Source of the DNA: Thermoanaerobaculales bacterium
GTDB lineage: Bacteria; Acidobacteriota; Thermoanaerobaculia; Thermoanaerobaculales; Sulfomarinibacteraceae
DNA length: 35,460 bases
Assembly (NCBI GenBank): GCA_029287235.1
Contig: JARFRM010000002.1
Span: 1 to 35,460, forward strand
Direction of reading: 5' to 3'
The notes under the pieces are model-generated. The model did no database searches and had not been told where the DNA came from. It saw only the letters and a program-made list of their open reading frames with translations. Positions 16,745 through 24,643 of the stretch are shown piece by piece. Made by a program: the position numbers and the translations under genes. Position 1 is the first letter of the stretch, and each line of letters starts with the position of its first letter.

Positions 16745-17319
16745 ACCTGCGCCCGGCGGTTCCCAGACCGGCCGAAAATCCCTTCTCGAGTGGGTGTATC
16801 GATACCTTGGCGTACCGGTTCCGCGATGGCGGGATCGACTCCATCCTCGAGCGGCTCGGGCGGAACCAAGACCGGGGCGCCATCGTCGGCCGCCACGGTA
16901 GCGGCAAGACCACACTGCTGGAGCAGCTTGCCGACCGGCTCGAGGGCGAAATCACATGGGTCCGACTGAATGCGGATCACGTGCACCCGGGCGAAACCGC
17001 TCGCAGGTACCTTCCCGAAGTCGTCGATCAGCGGCATGTCGTTCTGATCGATGGCGCCGAACAGCTCGGTCGATGGTCCTGGTGGCGGCTCCATCTGAGG
17101 ATTCGACACGCCGGCACGATCATCATCACCAGTCATCACAAGGGGCGATTGCCGGCCCTCTTTGAGTGCACCACCAGTCCCGAGCTCTTGAAGGAACTGG
17201 TGAGCGAGCTCGTGCCCGATGGCGCCGCTGCGATGGATCTCGAGCACCTCTACGAGCGGCGCGGCGGCAACATCCGGCTGTGCTTCAGGGAGCTGTATGA
17301 CGTGTGGGCGGGACGGTGA
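16741..17319 (+). CDS. P-loop ATPase of DUF3592 triad
   Basis: A 192-residue protein with a Walker A motif GRHGSGKTT (50-58), a Walker B HVVLIDGAEQL (99-109, Asp104) and a sensor-like strand TIIITSHH (126-133). The ending LYERRGGNIRLCFRELYDVWAGR recalls AAA/ATPase lids. The N-terminal AENPFSSGCIDTLAYRF is like that of small ATPases that act on membrane partners. Translation starts at GTG 16741, overlapping the previous stop (GTGA). The protein is short for an ABC or full AAA ATPase (no ABC signature). It ends the operon; 11 bases later the hexamer array begins. Confidence 0.75.
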   Translation: MNLRPAVPRPAENPFSSGCIDTLAYRFRDGGIDSILERLGRNQDRGAIVGRHGSGKTTLLEQLADRLEGEITWVRLNADHVHPGETARRYLPEVVDQRHVVLIDGAEQLGRWSWWRLHLRIRHAGTIIITSHHKGRLPALFECTTSPELLKELVSELVPDGAAAMDLEHLYERRGGNIRLCFRELYDVWAGR

Positions 17320-17330
17320 CCCGGATCACC

Positions 17331-17384
17331 GGGATCGGCATCGGGATCGGGATCGGAATCGGAATCGGAATCGGAATCGGAATC
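17331..17384. repeat. Tandem hexamer array (GGAATC/GGGATC, 9 units)
   Basis: Nine back-to-back 6-mers: GGGATC, GGCATC, GGGATC, GGGATC, then five GGAATC, between two convergent stop codons (17319 and 17394). All units differ only at the third base. Confidence 0.95.
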
Positions 17385-17393
17385 GGGTGAATG

Positions 17394-17813
17394 CTACTCC
17401 GGTGGCCTCTCCGCCGACATCTGGATCATGTTGGCGCCGGCGGCTCGTGCGGAGTCGAGAACCTTGACCACCACCCCGTAGTCCGCATCCCGATCACCCT
17501 TGAGAATCACCGCTTTGTCGGGCGCGCGTTCGACCAACGCATTCATCTGCGCATCGAGGTCGTCCTCGGGGACGACGACATCGTTGATCCAGATGGTCCC
17601 GTCGGCGGCCACCTTGACCTCGGGCGGCTTCTCTTCCTGACCCACCCCTTCGGACTCCGCGGTCTTGGCCTCGGGCAGCTTGAGCTTGAGTCTTTCATCT
17701 GTGACGAACTGGGTCGTCACCGCATAGAAGATCAGCAGGAGGAAGACGACATCGATGAGGGGCGACATCTGGACATCCGGTCTGCGCCGGCCGGTGAGAT
17801 TGACCAGGCGCAT
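17394..17813 (-). CDS. exbD: ExbD/TolR biopolymer transport protein
   Basis: A 139-residue single-pass inner membrane protein. Residues 14-35 read VQMSPLIDVVFLLLIFYAVTTQF with Asp21 in the proton-channel position. The periplasmic domain (about 60-135: PPEVKVAADGTIWINDVVV, PDKAVILKGDRDADYGVVVKVLDSARAAGANMIQM) matches the ExbD fold. With ExbB it converts the proton gradient into force on the TonB protein upstream. Its ATG overlaps the exbB stop (TGATG). Last gene of the tonB-exbB-exbD operon. Confidence 0.94.
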   Translation of the reverse strand: MRLVNLTGRRRPDVQMSPLIDVVFLLLIFYAVTTQFVTDERLKLKLPEAKTAESEGVGQEEKPPEVKVAADGTIWINDVVVPEDDLDAQMNALVERAPDKAVILKGDRDADYGVVVKVLDSARAAGANMIQMSAERPPE

Positions 17814-18469
17814 CAGCCCTGCTCCTCATCATCGTCATCCTTGATGTCGGGACGTCGCACGAGATGGAGGAAGTCCATCATCTGGGCTTCGATGTCGGCC
17901 AGAATCGAAACCGCACGCCCTTCGAGGTAGCTGTGGGTGAAAAGGGCGGGAATGGCGATGATGAGACCGGTCGCGGTAGTGATGAGCGCCTGGGAGATCC
18001 CTGTCGCGAGGGTCTCGTTGATTCCGGAACCGCCGGTGGCCACCGCTTTGAAGATATTGATCATTCCAAGCACCGTTCCGAGCAGCCCTAGCAGAGGCGC
18101 ACCTCCGACGATCGTCGCCAGGGCACCCAGCCCGCGCTGGAGCCCGAGGAGCTGACGGCGACCGGTGTCGCCGAGGATCTCCTTAAGCTCGTCGTACGGG
18201 GCGTAACGGTTCTCGATCATCGTGTGGACGAGCTCGGTGAATGGGCCCGGGTGCCGGCGGCAGTAGTCTCCGGCCGCCTTGTAATCCCGCCCCCCGAGGA
18301 GCCCTGACAACGCGTGAACCGCCCCGGGCTCGAGGTAGTTGGAGCGCCTCAGAACCCACAATCGTTCGATGATGATGGCCAGGGCCACCACCGAGAGCAT
18401 CCCGAGGGGATACATGACCGGACCGCCGGATCTGTAGATGTCGATGCCGTTTTGCAGGAGTTCGAACAC
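17813..18469 (-). CDS. exbB: ExbB/TolQ/MotA proton channel protein
   Basis: A 218-residue protein with three membrane segments: YPLGMLSVVALAIIIERLWVL, GALATIVGGAPLLGLLGTVLGMINIF and GISQALITTATGLIIAIPALFTHSYL, the last two being the ExbB/TolQ channel motif. The frame is open to 18511, but this would overlap the tonB stop; GTG 18469 has GGAG six bases upstream and lies just after the tonB end (18483), so I prefer it. Works with ExbD and TonB. Confidence 0.93.
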   Translation of the reverse strand: MFELLQNGIDIYRSGGPVMYPLGMLSVVALAIIIERLWVLRRSNYLEPGAVHALSGLLGGRDYKAAGDYCRRHPGPFTELVHTMIENRYAPYDELKEILGDTGRRQLLGLQRGLGALATIVGGAPLLGLLGTVLGMINIFKAVATGGSGINETLATGISQALITTATGLIIAIPALFTHSYLEGRAVSILADIEAQMMDFLHLVRRPDIKDDDDEEQG

Positions 18470-18482
18470 GAGTTGCTCCGAT

Positions 18483-19424
18483 CTAGCGACCCCGGTTACG
18501 GGGCTCAACATTGTAAAGGAAGGTGATGGTGACGCCCTCGGGCCCGTTCAGGCCGAGACCGGCCGGAAGCGGTTCGAAGGCCGATGAGTCGGCGATGGCG
18601 TCGTGGGCGGCGAAATCCATGGGGGGCCTACCGCTCTCGTCAATGATCCGCAATCCGGTAACGGTGCCGTCCAGCTCGATGTAGAAGCGGATCTTGACGA
18701 TGCCGCTGACCCCCATCCGGGCGATCTGCGGAATCCGCCAATGGCGGCGGATCTTGGCGAGCATGGACTTGGCGTAGGGTCCCCAGTCATACCACTGGGT
18801 GTCGAAGGACAGGGCGCCGGTGTCGACTCCACCGCCGTCACGATTGGGGTTCTCGGTGATCCCACCTTCGGATGGTGGCAACATCCAGACCCCCGGCGGC
18901 GGCAGCGGAACCGCAGGCTGCTGCTGCTGCGACGACTCTGAAGGTTCATCCTGACCCGCACCCTCGGGCTGCGACTCCACGGGTTCGCGGTCCTGCGGAC
19001 GTTCGACCGGTTGCTGTTCGGGTCTCGGAGGGGGCACCTGTTGGGCCGGCGGTCCGGGCATCTGGGGTGGCGCGCCGCGGTTGAACTGCTCGCCGCCCTG
19101 GGCCTGAACGAGTTGCGGTGTGTTCCCCTGGGAGGACGGTCGGTCGGAGATCTCACCTTCGCCGCCGTGGGCCCTCCGATCGAGATCGGACATGGGCGCG
19201 TTGGGATTTTCCGGTGTTTCCTCCCGCTCCTCAGCGAGATCGACAAACTCGAATTCGATCGGGCTCTGGGCGGAGACCTGATCGGGGTCCACGGCAAATA
19301 TCGGTGCAACCCCCGTGTTCGACCACGCCTCGCGCAAGCGAGGCACGATCAAGAACATCAGCAGCAAATGGAGCACCAGCGAGATGCCGATGGCTCGGCG
19401 AAAGGTACGACCGTCGTCACGCAC
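18483..19424 (-). CDS. tonB: TonB-like energy transducer
   Basis: A 313-residue protein: N-terminal membrane anchor (RRAIGISLVLHLLLMFLIVP, about 9-28), a periplasmic Pro/Gln-rich spacer (about 95-190, with GAPPQMPGPPAQQVPPPRPEQ) and a C-terminal TonB domain (about 210-310: YDWGPYAKSMLAKIRRHWRIP, GIVKIRFYIELDGTVTGLRII, DAIADSSAFEPLP). It carries energy from ExbBD to outer-membrane receptors. Start is GTG 19424 with AGGG upstream. No TonB-dependent receptor is in the window, so its partner is not known. First gene of the operon. Confidence 0.9.
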   Translation of the reverse strand: MRDDGRTFRRAIGISLVLHLLLMFLIVPRLREAWSNTGVAPIFAVDPDQVSAQSPIEFEFVDLAEEREETPENPNAPMSDLDRRAHGGEGEISDRPSSQGNTPQLVQAQGGEQFNRGAPPQMPGPPAQQVPPPRPEQQPVERPQDREPVESQPEGAGQDEPSESSQQQQPAVPLPPPGVWMLPPSEGGITENPNRDGGGVDTGALSFDTQWYDWGPYAKSMLAKIRRHWRIPQIARMGVSGIVKIRFYIELDGTVTGLRIIDESGRPPMDFAAHDAIADSSAFEPLPAGLGLNGPEGVTITFLYNVEPRNRGR

Positions 19425-19724
19425 TCAGCAACCCTAGCAAGTCCCCTGCCAATCGTCTCTTCTTTACCACGATGAGATACAACACAGGCCGCGCCGATGT
19501 CGTTCCCGGGCGGTTTCGGCGCTGCGATCCGCAATCCACACGCCCTTGTGGCAGACCGGGAGGCCAGGTTGGCGCCGAGACCGTCGTTCCTCAAGAAAGC
19601 TTCATCCCGCCACCGTAACCTCGAGTACCGTCCGGCAAAACAAACCCTGGAATCGCAGACGACTTCGCAATGTTTTAAGACCAAGCGGGCGACTGCTCGA
19701 TCACCAACAACACTGGAGGCACCC
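19425..19724. other. Divergent intergenic region between tonB and yceI-type genes, 300 bp
   Basis: No gene or clear RNA structure. It must carry promoters for both flanking genes, but I see no convincing -35/-10 pair. TGGAGG at 19714-19719 is the SD of the YceI gene. Confidence 0.5.
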
Positions 19725-20306
19725 ATGAAACGCAACGTTCTCGCTCTCTCACTTGTCATACTGGCCGCCGCCGGCATCGCCACCGCCGGCACCTACACCA
19801 TCGACCAGGCCCACTCCGACGTCAGCTTCAAGGTCCGACACCTGGTCTCGAAGACGTCCGGCCAGTTCACCGAGTTCGACGGCACCATCGTCGCGGATTT
19901 CGACGATCTCGACGCCTCGTCGGTGGCGTTCACCATCAAGGTCGCGAGTATCGACACCCAGAACGACGACCGCGACAAGCATCTCCGATCCGAGGACTTC
20001 TTCGATGCGGAGACCTACCCCGAGATCACGTTCACAAGCTCGAAGATCACGAAATCGGGAGACCAGAAGTTCGCCGTCACCGGAACGCTCACCATGCACG
20101 GCGTTGCCAAGACCGTGACCCTCCCGGTAGCCTTTCTCGGCAAAATCAAGGGTCCGCGGGGCGGCACCGTGGCGGGTTGGGAGATCGAGACCACCTTGGA
20201 CCGCAAGGACTTCGGCATCGTCTGGAACCGGGCCCTGGACGCCGGTGGGATGATCCTCGGCGACGAGGTCGAGATCACCATCAATCTCGAAACCAATGGC
20301 GAGTAG
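19725..20306 (+). CDS. YceI-family periplasmic lipid-binding protein
   Basis: A 193-residue exported protein: signal peptide (residues 1-22), then a lipocalin-like YceI domain starting GTYTIDQAHSDVSFKVRHLVSKTSGQFTEFDG and ending FGIVWNRALDAGGMILGDEVEITINLE. YceI proteins bind isoprenoid chains such as polyprenyl quinone precursors, and some protect against acid or osmotic stress. ATG 19725 is preceded by TGGAGG. Stand-alone. Its stop codon abuts a tandem heptamer array. Confidence 0.94.
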   Translation: MKRNVLALSLVILAAAGIATAGTYTIDQAHSDVSFKVRHLVSKTSGQFTEFDGTIVADFDDLDASSVAFTIKVASIDTQNDDRDKHLRSEDFFDAETYPEITFTSSKITKSGDQKFAVTGTLTMHGVAKTVTLPVAFLGKIKGPRGGTVAGWEIETTLDRKDFGIVWNRALDAGGMILGDEVEITINLETNGE

Positions 20307-20370
20307 GTACTGAGTACCGGGTATTGGGTATTAGGTACTATGTATTGGGTATTAGGTATTGGGCATTAGG
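20306..20370. repeat. Degenerate tandem heptamer array (GGTATTG/GGTATTA)
   Basis: Directly after the YceI stop: recurring 7-mers GGTATTG, GGTATTA, GGTACTA, GTATTG, GGTATTA, GGTATTG, GGCATTA, preceded by two variants with GTAC. AT-rich compared with the flanking genes. Confidence 0.85.
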
Positions 20371-20387
20371 CTGCCATTGTCCGCAAC

Positions 20388-21749
20388 ATGACTAACTCAG
20401 TCTACGACTACGACCTCGTTGTCGTCGGAGCCGGTTCGGGCGGCGTCCGGGCGGCCCGCATGGCGGCCGCCCGCGGCGCCCGCGTCGCCGTTGCGGAAGA
20501 GGGGCGGCTCGGTGGGACCTGCGTCAACGTCGGCTGCGTGCCGAAGAAGTTGATGGTCTACGCCGCACAGTTCGCCGATGCCTTCGATGATGCCGGCGGA
20601 TTCGGCTGGAAATCCTCAGCACCGGCCTTCAGTTGGCCCGATCTGATCGCTGCCAAGGACGATGAGATCGCTCGGCTCAACGGGGTCTACCGGCGGCTTC
20701 TCGACGGGTCCGGGGTCGAGATCGTCGAAGGCAGGGCAAGCCTCGCCGACCGCCACACCATCGTGATCGGCGACACGCACTGCACCACGGAGGCGGTACT
20801 CATCGCCACCGGTGGCAGGCCTTTTGTACCGGGGGTTCCGGGCGCCGAGCTCGGCATCGTCTCTGATGCGGTCTTTACCCTCCCAGATCTTCCGCCGAGG
20901 ATCGGAATCATCGGCGGCGGCTATATCGCGGTTGAATTCGCAGGGATCATGCGTGGTCTCGGCGCCGAGGTCTCCCTCATCTACCGTGGCCCACTCTTTC
21001 TCCGCGGTTTCGACGACGACGTTCGAGCGACCCTGGCCGGCGAGATGGTGAAGCGCGGCATCAATCTGTGCTTCAACATGGAGGTCGAACGACTCGAAGA
21101 ACTCATAGGTGACGGAATTCGAGTCTGCGGCCCAACGGGTGACGAAATCGACTCCGACCTCGTTCTTTGGGCAACCGGACGAGTCCCCAACACCGCTGAC
21201 CTCGGCCTCGAAGCCCTCGGCGTCGAACTCGACGGAAACGGGGCGGTGGTTGTGAACGAGTACTCTGAAACCACCTTGCCCGGGATCTACGCCATCGGCG
21301 ACTGCACCGACCGCATGGCGCTCACACCGGTGGCCATCGGTGAGGCCATGGCCCTGGTGGAGACCCTCAACGGCAACCCGACGGCCATGAACTACGACAA
21401 CATCCCGACCGCGGTCTTTTCCCGACCCCAGGTCGGAATGGTGGGTCTCACCGAGGACAAGGCGCGGGCAGCCGGACACGAGATCCGGATCTTCCGTTCC
21501 ACCTTCCGACCCATGCTCAACACCCTTTCCGGACGCGACGAACACACCATGATGAAGCTCGTGGTGGACCGCATCAGCGACCGGGTGCTCGGCGTCCACA
21601 TGGTGGGACCCGACGCCGGAGAGATCATGCAGGGCTTTGCCGTCGCGCTCAAGTGCGGCGCCACCAAAGCCCAGTTCGACGCCACGGTCGGAATCCACCC
21701 CACCGCCGCCGAGGAGTTCGTCACCATGCGCGAACCGGTTGAGGAGTAA
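20388..21749 (+). CDS. gor: Glutathione-disulfide reductase
   Basis: A 453-residue FAD disulfide reductase. FAD motif VVVGAGSGGVRAARMAA (11-27), redox pair Cys45 and Cys50 (GGTCVNVGCVPKK), second nucleotide fold IGIIGGGYIAVEFAGIMRGLG followed by SLIYRGPLFLRGFDDDVR; its two Arg residues sit where Gor proteins read the NADPH phosphate. C-terminal base pair His437 and Glu442 (GIHPTAAEEF). The GTCVNVGCVPKKLMVYA and HPTAAEE forms fit glutathione reductase rather than dihydrolipoamide dehydrogenase. Trypanothione or other thiol specificity cannot be excluded. No SD is obvious; the preceding spacer is the heptamer array. Confidence 0.9.
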   Translation: MTNSVYDYDLVVVGAGSGGVRAARMAAARGARVAVAEEGRLGGTCVNVGCVPKKLMVYAAQFADAFDDAGGFGWKSSAPAFSWPDLIAAKDDEIARLNGVYRRLLDGSGVEIVEGRASLADRHTIVIGDTHCTTEAVLIATGGRPFVPGVPGAELGIVSDAVFTLPDLPPRIGIIGGGYIAVEFAGIMRGLGAEVSLIYRGPLFLRGFDDDVRATLAGEMVKRGINLCFNMEVERLEELIGDGIRVCGPTGDEIDSDLVLWATGRVPNTADLGLEALGVELDGNGAVVVNEYSETTLPGIYAIGDCTDRMALTPVAIGEAMALVETLNGNPTAMNYDNIPTAVFSRPQVGMVGLTEDKARAAGHEIRIFRSTFRPMLNTLSGRDEHTMMKLVVDRISDRVLGVHMVGPDAGEIMQGFAVALKCGATKAQFDATVGIHPTAAEEFVTMREPVEE

Positions 21750-22101
21750 CGGAGTCGACAGTCAACAGTCGACAGTTCACAGTTTCATCGCAGAGTCAGA
21801 CCAGTTTTCCGTGACACCGACTCCGTGATCCACAACCGGCCAACAAAAAGGGCCTCGACGGCAGGACATCGCAGAAATAGGACACGGAACACACGGATCG
21901 GCTCTGTGTCCATCCGTGTCCCATTTGGGATGGAACTCAGCGTTGCCGGGTCAGTCGTGCGATTCTTCGCGACACTTTAGCGACCTTGGCGACATTGCGG
22001 TTCCGATGTGCGCTCGAGCCGTCCTTTCCTATCCACGGAGTCAATGGCCGATGATGCCGCGCCGACCTGCGATGGAACTGTCGACTGTCAACTGTCGACT
22101 G
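21750..22101. other. Convergent intergenic region flanked by inverted heptamer arrays
   Basis: Between the gor stop and the glgP stop, 352 bases hold no gene. The ends are inverted copies of one heptamer array (see repeats). Inside is GGACACGGA (21880-21888) with its exact complement TCCGTGTCC (21913-21921), an overlapping ACACGGAT/ATCCGTGT pair, and a stretch of short words (CTTTAGCGACCTTGGCGAC) at about 21973-21991. Confidence 0.7.
21753..21784 (+). repeat. Heptamer array AGTCGAC/AGTCAAC, left copy
   Basis: Units AGTCGAC, AGTCAAC, AGTCGAC, AGTTCAC and a partial AGTT, starting three bases after the gor stop. Confidence 0.93.
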
Positions 22102-22107
22102 TCAACT
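22080..22107 (-). repeat. Heptamer array AGTTGAC/AGTCGAC, right inverted copy
   Basis: On the reverse strand the units are AGTTGAC, AGTCGAC, AGTTGAC, AGTCGAC. The first one contains the last serine codon (AGT) and the TGA stop of glgP, so the array reaches into the gene's end. Confidence 0.93.
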
Positions 22108-24582
22108 ACCCTCAGGTGTCTTGACGGCGACTGCAACGAGTCCCCAGATCTTGTCGGCATACTCGAGAATCGCGCGATCCGACGAGAAATAGCCCATGGC
22201 GGCGATGTTGAGGATTGCGGCGCGGGCCCACCCTCGACGATCCTTGAAAAACTCGGCAGCGCGATCCTGAGTGTCGACATAGGAACGAAAATCGGCGAGC
22301 ACCATGTACCGGTCACCGTGCTCCATCAGCGAGGACCACACTCCGCGCACCGCATCACGATCGCGGCCGACGAATTCGCCGGTCTTGATGGCGTCGAGGA
22401 CCGCTGCCAGCTCGAGGTCTGTGCGGTAGAAATCCCAGGGCTTGTAGCTGCCCGTGGTCAACCGTTCTTCGACCTCGTCGGCCGTGAGGCCGAAGATGAA
22501 GATGTTGTCGTCGCCCACCGCATCCTTGATCTCGATGTTGGCGCCGTCCAGGGTGCCGATGGTGAGGGCGCCGTTGAGCGCCAGCTTCATGTTCCCGGTC
22601 CCCGATGCCTCCATTCCGGCGGTGGAAATCTGTTCCGAAAGATCGGCCGCCGGGATGATCTTCTCGGCGAGCGATACCCGGTAGTCCGGGGGGAAGGCAA
22701 CCCGCAACCGACCATCGACATCAGAATCGTTGTTGACCACATCTGCAACACCGTTGATGAGACGAATGATGAGCTTGGCCATATGGTAGGAGGGCGCCGC
22801 CTTGGCGCCGAAGATGAAGCTCCGAGGCACCACCTCTGAACTGGGGTCGGCCTTGATCCGCTGGTACAGCATGATGATGTGCATGACGTTGAGCAGCTGC
22901 CGCTTGTATTCATGCAGCCGCTTGATCTGCACATCGAAGAGCGAGTCCACATCGAGCGCCACGTCACAGAGTCTCTCGAGCTCCACCGCGAGATCGCTCT
23001 TGTTGGCCCTCTTGATCTCCAGAAGCTCGTCTTGAAAGCTCTCGTCATCGGCAAAGGCCGAGAGCTCATACAACCGATCCAGGTCCTTGGCCCAGCCGCC
23101 GCCGATGCGTTCGGTGATGACGGTCGACAGCCTCGGATTGCACGCACGCAACCATCGGCGCGGGGTGACGCCATTGGTGATGGGTATGAATCTTTCGGGC
23201 CAGATTTCGGCGAAGTCCCGCACCACGCGGGTGCGCAGCAGCTCGGTGTGGAGCTTGGCCACACCGTTGACCCGGGTCGAGCCCACGATGGCGAGATTCG
23301 CCATCCGGAGTCGTTTCTCTCCGTCTTCCTGGAGAATGGACAGCCGCCGGAGACGGTCGGGGTCCGAGACGCCCCGGGCTTTGACTCCCTCCAAGAACCG
23401 GCGGTTGATCTCGTAGATGATCTGAACATGGCGCGGAATGAGCTTCTCCATGAGGGTCACCGGCCAGGTCTCGAGAGCTTCTGGAAGCAACGTGTGATTG
23501 GTGTAATTGCAGCTCGCCCGGGTCAACTCCCAGGCCGTCGCCCAGGGAACCCCGGCGTCATCCACGAAGAACCGCATGAGCTCGGCCACGGCGAGCGCCG
23601 GGTGGGTGTCGTTGAGCTGGAAGACCATTTTGTCCGGGAAGAGCTCCCACGCCTCGGCGTGCCGGCGACGGAAGCGATCGACCACATCCCGTACGGCGCA
23701 GGCGACGAGGAAATACTCCTGAGCGAGGCGGAGCTGCCTGCCGGCCTCGACATCGTCGGCCGGATAGAGCACCCGGTTGAGCGCCTCGACACGTTCGCGC
23801 CCGGCAACGGCCTTGACATAGTTTCCCTTGGAGAAGATGTGAAAATCGAACTCGGAGGCCGCCTGGGCGTCCCACAGCCGCAGGATGCCGACGGTGTTCG
23901 TGCGGAACCCTGCCACCAGCACGTCGTAGGGCACCCCGTAGGCTGTCCGCCAGTCGGCCCATGCCGGCCGATGGCCGCCGGCTTCGGTCCGGTTCCAGTC
24001 GATGCGCCCACCGAATCGAACCGGGACCCGAAGATCGTCGCGACGGATCTCCCAGCGAAAGCCGCGCTGGAGCCAGGTGTCGGCGTGCTCCACCTGCCAC
24101 CCGTCTTCGAAGGACTGGCGAAACATGCCGTAGTCGTACCGCATGCCGTATCCATACGCCGGATAGTCGAGGGTCGCCAGAGAGTCCAGGAAGCAGGCCG
24201 CCAAACGACCGAGGCCGCCGTTGCCGAGGCCCGGATCGGGTTCCTCTTCTAAGACCGTGTCCAGATTGAGCCCGAGCAACTGCATGGCCTCGCGCGCGAC
24301 CACCAGCAAATCCGTGGAGATGAGGTTGTTGTGCAACAGCCGTCCGAGCAGGTACTCGAGCGACAGATAGTGGACGGTCTTGGGCTGGACCTCGTCATAG
24401 GTCCGGCGCGACAGGATCTCCCGATCGATGAGGGTCTCACGAACCGCCAGCTCGAGGGCGGCGAGGTGATCCGCCGCCCGCGCGTGGCGGAGCTCGAGTC
24501 CGCAGGCGTATCGCAGATAGTGGATGATCCGGTCGCGGAACTCCTCGGCGGTGGGGTTCTTCAGATGAACAGCGGGCAGCAT
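22102..24582 (-). CDS. glgP: Glycogen/starch phosphorylase
   Basis: An 826-residue GT35 enzyme that releases glucose-1-phosphate from alpha-1,4-glucan. Clear motifs: EYLLGRLLHNNLISTD, DPGLGNGGLGRLAACFLDSLATLDYPAYGYGMRYDYGMF (N-terminal half), QLNDTHPALAVAELMR, TNHTLLPEALETWP, VNGVAKLHTELL and the pyridoxal-phosphate site EASGTGNMKLALNGALTIGTLDGANIEI with Lys666. The length is full for the family. Start is ATG 24582. It is divergent from malQ with 61 bases between the starts, so the two may be co-regulated. Its stop lies in a heptamer array. Confidence 0.97.
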   Translation of the reverse strand: MLPAVHLKNPTAEEFRDRIIHYLRYACGLELRHARAADHLAALELAVRETLIDREILSRRTYDEVQPKTVHYLSLEYLLGRLLHNNLISTDLLVVAREAMQLLGLNLDTVLEEEPDPGLGNGGLGRLAACFLDSLATLDYPAYGYGMRYDYGMFRQSFEDGWQVEHADTWLQRGFRWEIRRDDLRVPVRFGGRIDWNRTEAGGHRPAWADWRTAYGVPYDVLVAGFRTNTVGILRLWDAQAASEFDFHIFSKGNYVKAVAGRERVEALNRVLYPADDVEAGRQLRLAQEYFLVACAVRDVVDRFRRRHAEAWELFPDKMVFQLNDTHPALAVAELMRFFVDDAGVPWATAWELTRASCNYTNHTLLPEALETWPVTLMEKLIPRHVQIIYEINRRFLEGVKARGVSDPDRLRRLSILQEDGEKRLRMANLAIVGSTRVNGVAKLHTELLRTRVVRDFAEIWPERFIPITNGVTPRRWLRACNPRLSTVITERIGGGWAKDLDRLYELSAFADDESFQDELLEIKRANKSDLAVELERLCDVALDVDSLFDVQIKRLHEYKRQLLNVMHIIMLYQRIKADPSSEVVPRSFIFGAKAAPSYHMAKLIIRLINGVADVVNNDSDVDGRLRVAFPPDYRVSLAEKIIPAADLSEQISTAGMEASGTGNMKLALNGALTIGTLDGANIEIKDAVGDDNIFIFGLTADEVEERLTTGSYKPWDFYRTDLELAAVLDAIKTGEFVGRDRDAVRGVWSSLMEHGDRYMVLADFRSYVDTQDRAAEFFKDRRGWARAAILNIAAMGYFSSDRAILEYADKIWGLVAVAVKTPEGS

Positions 24583-24643
24583 TCCGTCAAGCCTCCTTGG
24601 CCACGTCTACTGACGCGGAAGAGAAGAGTATAGGATGGTCCTC

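Noticed and set aside
18470-18511. Longer exbB start at ATG 18511
   Set aside because: It would overlap the end of tonB by 29 bases and lacks an SD; GTG 18469 has GGAG at good spacing.
19425-19724. Possible small RNA or gene in the tonB-YceI gap
   Set aside because: Open frames there lack a start signal and codon bias, and no stable terminator-like hairpin was seen.
22879-24252. 457-codon plus-strand open frame opposite glgP
   Set aside because: The phosphorylase frame is unambiguous; this is an antisense shadow.
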